Assembly (NCBI GenBank): GCA_900543295.1
Contig: UQQY01000090.1
Location: 1-8,985 of the forward strand
Direction: 5' to 3'
DNA from: an uncultured Oscillospiraceae bacterium
Lineage (GTDB): Bacteria; Bacillota; Clostridia; Oscillospirales; Ruminococcaceae
DNA length: 8,985 nucleotides
Below, piece after piece: positions 5,829 through 8,985 of the stretch. The first letter of the stretch is position 1; each line of letters starts with the position of its first letter. Made by a program: the position numbers and the translations under genes. The notes under the pieces are model-generated. The model made no database searches. It saw only the letters and a list, made by a program, of their open reading frames with translations, and was not told the origin of the DNA.

Positions 5829-5867
5829 ATGGAGAACAGCTTATCGTTTAGCGATGCCATTCTCCAT
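5829..5867. other. Second hairpin after the hexosaminidase stop
   Basis: ATGGAGAA (5829-5836) and TTCTCCAT (5860-5867) form a perfect 8-bp stem. Inside the loop, ATCG (5843-5846) and CGAT (5852-5855) can form a smaller stem. On the plus strand it is followed by TTTATC, which is too short a T-run for a clear terminator call. It may protect the 3' end of the hexosaminidase mRNA. Confidence 0.4.
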
Positions 5868-5883
5868 TTTATCTTGCGCTGCC

Positions 5884-7455
5884 TTACTCAGCCGCTTTCA
5901 TCAGCTTCACTTCAAAATAGGGATCGGCTCTCCACTTCTCCCAGCCTTTTTCTACGCGGTCTTTTTCCTCAATGCCTTCTCCAAGCGTATCGCCGCGATA
6001 GATAAACTGCGGAGCAAGCGGCGCGCCAATAGACGCGAAATAACTGCGCAAGCTTTCCAAGCGTTTTTCAAAACAGTCGTAGCATTTGTTTTCTGCCGAA
6101 GTCCAGCCCACCTCTGCCATCGCGATTAAACGTACGTCAGTATTCATATCAAGTTTTTCCGTGTCGCGGATATACTCCGTCCACTGCGGCGCTTCCACAC
6201 CAAGGATGTTTGTCTCATCGGTTACATCGAATACCTCAGGCCCAAAACTGTACGTCTTTTTAAGCGGACGAATCGCAAAGGCGTGATCCATGTATACATA
6301 ATCCACCATTGAAAGGATAATTTTATTTCCATCTTCAATCCATTTTTTCTCGCGGACGGAATCATCCAGCAGAGTCCACCACTGCGGAATAATGCTCGGA
6401 TCAAGGTCTCCGCCCTCCAGAATCTCATTCCATCCAACGGTATGCTTGCCCTTTGATTTCAAATAGGAAGAAATCACGGTGTTAAAATGCATTTGCAGCG
6501 CATTTTCGTCCTTCAATCCAAGCTCCTTGATTTTCGCCTGACAATTTGGACAGACCTTCCAGTGATCTTTCGGCACCTCGTCGCCGCCAATATGGAAATA
6601 TGGATATGGAAATAGCTCGCAAAGCTCGTCTATGACGTCTTTCACGAAATTGTAGATATTCTCTTTTCCGCAGCAGGCGATGTTGTCCAGAACGCCCCAG
6701 CGATCAGAAACCTCTACCTGCTCGCCAGTACAGGAAAGCTCCGGATAGCATGCAATCGCCGCAACAAAATGCCCAGGCATATCAATCTCCGGAATGATAT
6801 TGATCTTCCGTTCAGCCGCATAGGCGACAACCTCGCGCACCTCGTCCTGCGTATAGTACAGACCGCGGCCATACTCGGTATAGTCGCGCGGCTCCTTATG
6901 CTCGTCATAGCCGGTTAAAGAGAGAGCTGTGCTCTTGCGGACGGCGCCCTTTTCGGTGAGCAGCGGGTATTTCTTAATCTCAATGCGCCAGCCCTGATCC
7001 TCAGTCAAATGCCAATGGAAAATATTCATTTTAATCCGTGCCATCACATCGAGAATTTGCTTGATCTTATCGACAGTCCAGAAATGGCGCGCACAGTCAA
7101 GCATAAAGCCGCGATGATAAAAGCGCGGCGCATCCTCTATTGTAACGGCAGGAATGGTATCCTTGCCGTCTGCGAGCTGCAAAAGCGTCATTACCGCATA
7201 AAACGCACCGGATTCGTCAGAGGCCGATACAATAATGTTCCCGTTTTCGCAGGCAATACGATAACCCTCTGCCGCAATGTCTGCGTCCTTTACAAAGGTA
7301 AGTATGTTCTCCTCCGCTTCAGTCGCATTGGGAAGCATTTTACCAAGCGTGCCGAACAGCCCGTCAAACGCGCCGGTCAATTTTGTTTTCATGGAAAAAG
7401 AAAGTGTTCCATCCTTTTCTTCCGCGCACAGCGGTTGGGGGATTAAATTAAGCAT
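5884..7455 (-). CDS. Beta-N-acetylhexosaminidase, glycoside hydrolase family 20, cytoplasmic
   Basis: GH20 enzymes remove terminal beta-linked GlcNAc or GalNAc by substrate-assisted catalysis. The 523-residue protein has an N-terminal GH20b-like domain (about 1-107) and a catalytic TIM-barrel (about 110-455). Visible motifs are Y-H-R-G at 113-116 with the substrate-binding arginine, F-H-W-H-L-T-E-D-Q-G-W at 146-156, I-I-P-E-I-D-M-P-G-H at 220-229, H-I-G-G-D-E at 288-293 with the catalytic Asp292-Glu293 pair, Q-W-W-T at 358-361 and E-A-P-Q-W-T-E-Y at 421-428. There is no signal peptide, so it probably acts on imported amino-sugar oligosaccharides. I chose the ATG at 7453-7455 because GGAGA lies six bases before it. 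An ATG at 7461 lies directly against that site, and a longer start at 7491 lacks one. The gene has its own promoter and no transporter neighbours in view. Confidence 0.92.
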   Translation of the reverse strand: MLNLIPQPLCAEEKDGTLSFSMKTKLTGAFDGLFGTLGKMLPNATEAEENILTFVKDADIAAEGYRIACENGNIIVSASDESGAFYAVMTLLQLADGKDTIPAVTIEDAPRFYHRGFMLDCARHFWTVDKIKQILDVMARIKMNIFHWHLTEDQGWRIEIKKYPLLTEKGAVRKSTALSLTGYDEHKEPRDYTEYGRGLYYTQDEVREVVAYAAERKINIIPEIDMPGHFVAAIACYPELSCTGEQVEVSDRWGVLDNIACCGKENIYNFVKDVIDELCELFPYPYFHIGGDEVPKDHWKVCPNCQAKIKELGLKDENALQMHFNTVISSYLKSKGKHTVGWNEILEGGDLDPSIIPQWWTLLDDSVREKKWIEDGNKIILSMVDYVYMDHAFAIRPLKKTYSFGPEVFDVTDETNILGVEAPQWTEYIRDTEKLDMNTDVRLIAMAEVGWTSAENKCYDCFEKRLESLRSYFASIGAPLAPQFIYRGDTLGEGIEEKDRVEKGWEKWRADPYFEVKLMKAAE

Positions 7456-7494
7456 AATCATTCTCCGTTTCTTTCGATTTGACTCACACAATTA

Positions 7495-7533
7495 TTCAAA
7501 CGGCAGGCCGTATCATAAAGCCGGTCATTTGAA
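7495..7533 (-). promoter_or_regulatory. Leader hairpin of the hexosaminidase mRNA
   Basis: An outer stem (7528-7533 TTTGAA with 7495-7500 TTCAAA) and an adjacent inner stem (7520-7523 with 7501-7504, GCCG against CGGC), with a 4-base bulge on one side, can form just after the predicted start site. The Shine-Dalgarno at 7462-7466 lies outside it. This may be a stabilising or regulatory structure; I do not recognise a known riboswitch class. Confidence 0.35.
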
Positions 7534-7544
7534 ATTACGCCTTT

Positions 7545-7573
7545 ATTATATACGAGGCTCTCCTCATTCGCAA
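7545..7573 (-). promoter_or_regulatory. Promoter of the hexosaminidase gene (TTGCGA-17-TATAAT)
   Basis: The minus strand has TTGCGA at 7573-7568, a 17-base spacer and a perfect TATAAT at 7550-7545. An AT-rich stretch upstream of the -35 could act as an UP element. The spacer contains a short inverted repeat (GAGG-AGAG-CCTC) that might be bound by a regulator. Confidence 0.78.
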
Positions 7574-7627
7574 GCATTTTAACTAAATTTTGAAAAGATC
7601 ATTCCCCTCGTTTTTTGCAATCAGTGT

Positions 7628-7665
7628 AATAAAACAAGAATATCCGGCAGACAGTGTCTGCCGGA
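7628..7665 (-). terminator. Intrinsic terminator of the lipoprotein (and peptidase) unit
   Basis: A perfect 10-bp stem (7656-7665 with 7643-7652, TCCGGCAGAC and its complement) with a 3-base loop is followed on the minus strand by TATTCTTGTTTTATT. It lies eleven bases after the lipoprotein stop. The T-run is interrupted but the stem is G+C-rich. Confidence 0.8.
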
Positions 7666-7675
7666 CTGATGCGTT

Positions 7676-8119
7676 TCATTCATAAATACTTTCCGGAGGA
7701 AACGCTTCCTCTGGTGCGACCGATTGCTGATATACTGAGACAGGAGAAGTTTTTCCCGCCTGAATCCTGATATACTCCGTTTCGTTTTGAAGAGAATCAA
7801 GATTTTCTGAAAAACAGTATTCCTCCACAAGCGCGTTCTCATGATAGAGACGCAGAATAAAGGTAGGGCCATAGTAGCTTACCTTTTCTTCGTCCGTCGT
7901 TTTCATATCCCGAATCGCATCCAGCATACGGGCAATTTCATCCGCATCCGTTATCTGCTTCCCCGTAACAGAAAGCTCAGGATTTCCGCTGGCAGCCGGC
8001 GCGGCTACAATCCGATCAACCTCTGCATTTTCCGGAACCTTCAAAGCAGTATTGGAGGAGCAGGAAATCAGGAAAAATGATAAAAGAAAAAGTGAACCGA
8101 TTAACCATATACGTTTCAT
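7676..8119 (-). CDS. Small predicted lipoprotein of unknown function
   Basis: The 147-residue product begins with a classic lipoprotein signal: a positive start (MKRIW), a hydrophobic stretch to about residue 17, and a lipobox L-I-S-C with the lipidated cysteine at residue 20. The mature protein would be anchored on the outer face of the membrane. Residues 20-48 look like a flexible spacer. The rest (about 49-130) reads as a small alpha/beta domain with I-T-D-A-D-E-I-A-R-M-L near 56-66 and alternating strands such as F-I-L-R-L-Y and V-E-E-Y-C-F. I do not recognise a named family with confidence; it resembles small DUF domains of Firmicute lipoproteins. AGGAGGTG lies five bases before the ATG at 8117-8119. 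The gene starts 21 bases after the stop of the upstream peptidase gene and is followed by a terminator, so the two may be co-transcribed. Its G+C is like the left-hand neighbours, unlike the peptidase. Confidence 0.82.
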   Translation of the reverse strand: MKRIWLIGSLFLLSFFLISCSSNTALKVPENAEVDRIVAAPAASGNPELSVTGKQITDADEIARMLDAIRDMKTTDEEKVSYYGPTFILRLYHENALVEEYCFSENLDSLQNETEYIRIQAGKTSPVSVYQQSVAPEEAFPPESIYE

Positions 8120-8121
8120 TA

Positions 8122-8129
8122 AGACACCT
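8122..8129 (-). promoter_or_regulatory. Ribosome binding site within the short gap between peptidase and lipoprotein genes
   Basis: AGGAGGTG (minus strand) falls in the 21-base gap between the peptidase stop and the lipoprotein ATG. It is a full-strength site, so the lipoprotein can be translated from a shared mRNA. Confidence 0.7.
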
Positions 8130-8140
8130 CCTGTTATTAA

Positions 8141-8985
8141 TTACACATAATAAACATGATCTTTTAAATAAGTAGGGGGATTTCCCGTATAAGAAAGTGT
8201 AACATCATTTTTCCCCCAAGAGTTATTTACATAGATTACATATGTAGGAGAAGTAGCTGTAGGCATATTCAAAGTGCTGATAGATGTTGTGGAGACAGTA
8301 AGTTCAGCGTACCCATGTACGGTTTGAACATGACCTCCCGTCGCTAATCCTCCACCCGAAGTTCCTAATGTCAAAGGACAATCTTTGTTAATTTGTTGTT
8401 TTATTAAAGGAAAACTATACGATGTACTAGAAACTCTTTTAACATATCCCCAATTTGATAACGCCTTATTCATACCATTCGTTAACGTGCTTAAACTAAC
8501 TCCAGAACCACCATTCGGATTTATCAAAGAATTAATGTACTTTATAGCATCTGTTCCAGAAGTATACGATAAAGGAACATAACTTTTGTACTTAAGCATA
8601 TTATAAGCACTTGTCGGACCACAATATCCATTTACCCAATCTGTTGGAAGCGCTCGACTAAGTTTCTTTACACTATTTGCTTTAATAACAAAATCATCTC
8701 TGTTATTTTTTTGAACTGATAAAGAAGTATTCTTTTCCATTCCAAACATCATAGAAGATTCTTCAGAAAACTTATATTTCTCATATATATGTACTTTCGA
8801 CGAATCGTAGTATTCGAAATAGCCGCTATAATATTTTTTTCCGATTAGGCTTCGATAAGGATTATCAGTACTTAAAGAAAATTCATATATATTCATTGAA
8901 TTAATTCCAATAATGGCATATCCATTTTCAACTGAATATAAATATGCTACTTTAGAATTATCATATGGATCATATAAAACATCTT
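8141..8985 (-). CDS. C39/papain-like cysteine peptidase, 5' end beyond window
   Basis: The frame is open to the window edge, so the gene is 5'-truncated; the Met at 8896 is internal. Numbering from the first complete codon, 280 residues are visible. The N-terminal part (D-V-L-Y-D-P-Y ... V-A-Y-L-Y-S-V-E-N-G-Y-A-I-I-G) resembles the pro-region of secreted C10/C39-like peptidases. The catalytic domain shows N-G-Y-C-G-P-T-S-A with likely nucleophile Cys121 in a helix. It also has G-G-H-V-Q-T-V with likely catalytic His218, and Y-V-N-N-S-W-G with Asn253 or Asn254 as the third member. This order fits papain-fold peptidases of the C39-like group. Export is inferred from the family; no signal peptide is in view. 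The gene is markedly AT-rich (15 of 60 G+C at 8701-8760, 16 of 60 at 8401-8460), unlike its neighbours, which suggests transfer. A non-peptidase relative is possible but less likely. Confidence 0.72.
   Translation of the reverse strand, partial: DVLYDPYDNSKVAYLYSVENGYAIIGINSMNIYEFSLSTDNPYRSLIGKKYYSGYFEYYDSSKVHIYEKYKFSEESSMMFGMEKNTSLSVQKNNRDDFVIKANSVKKLSRALPTDWVNGYCGPTSAYNMLKYKSYVPLSYTSGTDAIKYINSLINPNGGSGVSLSTLTNGMNKALSNWGYVKRVSSTSYSFPLIKQQINKDCPLTLGTSGGGLATGGHVQTVHGYAELTVSTTSISTLNMPTATSPTYVIYVNNSWGKNDVTLSYTGNPPTYLKDHVYYV

Noticed and set aside
7456..7491. A longer hexosaminidase start at 7491.
   Set aside because: It has no ribosome site and crosses the GGAGA that serves the ATG at 7455. The family N-terminus L-I-P-Q-P begins at the shorter start.
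8894..8896. Met at 8896 as the true start of the peptidase.
   Set aside because: The frame stays open to the window edge, the upstream residues look like a normal pro-region, and no ribosome site precedes this ATG.
1..8985. CRISPR array, tRNA, rRNA, insertion sequence or attachment-site repeats.
   Set aside because: Reading both strands showed no regularly spaced repeats, no cloverleaf with a CCA end and no transposase or integrase motifs.

Overview
The window looks like a chromosomal segment of an anaerobic Firmicute of class Clostridia, probably a gut-type Oscillospirales or Lachnospirales relative. The reasons are a class II fructose-bisphosphate aldolase, a DUF6062 protein, a YibE/F-family membrane protein and an OGG-type glycosylase, with strong AGGAGG-type Shine-Dalgarno sites and clear TTGACA/TATAAT promoters. 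The genus cannot be fixed from this sequence. Nine protein genes are visible, two of them cut by the window edges. No tRNA, rRNA, CRISPR array, transposase or integrase is seen, and no gene-free stretch exceeds 300 bases (the longest is 4544-4817).

Layout: metF (1-283, minus, 3' end cut off) lies 29 bases downstream of a Card1/Can2-like CARF nuclease of the DUF1887 family (minus). Upstream of that nuclease is an unusual junction in which a sigma-A-type promoter runs directly into an intrinsic-terminator hairpin. Next comes a DUF6062 protein (minus), which is divergent from an OGG-type 8-oxoguanine glycosylase (plus). The glycosylase appears to start at a non-standard ACG codon, and its 3' end overlaps the 3' end of the convergent YibE/F-family gene (minus).

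The YibE/F gene is divergent from fba (plus), and both have near-consensus promoters. fba ends at a bidirectional terminator that it shares with a convergent cytoplasmic GH20 beta-N-acetylhexosaminidase (minus). The right end carries a small lipoprotein gene (minus). Upstream of it is an AT-rich gene for a C39/papain-like cysteine peptidase (minus) whose start lies beyond the window.

Most genes are independent housekeeping or repair units: glycolysis, one-carbon metabolism, oxidised-base repair and amino-sugar salvage. The parts that look accessory are the CARF nuclease, found with no CRISPR locus in view, and the AT-rich peptidase with its downstream lipoprotein, which may form one transcription unit ending at the hairpin near 7643-7665.
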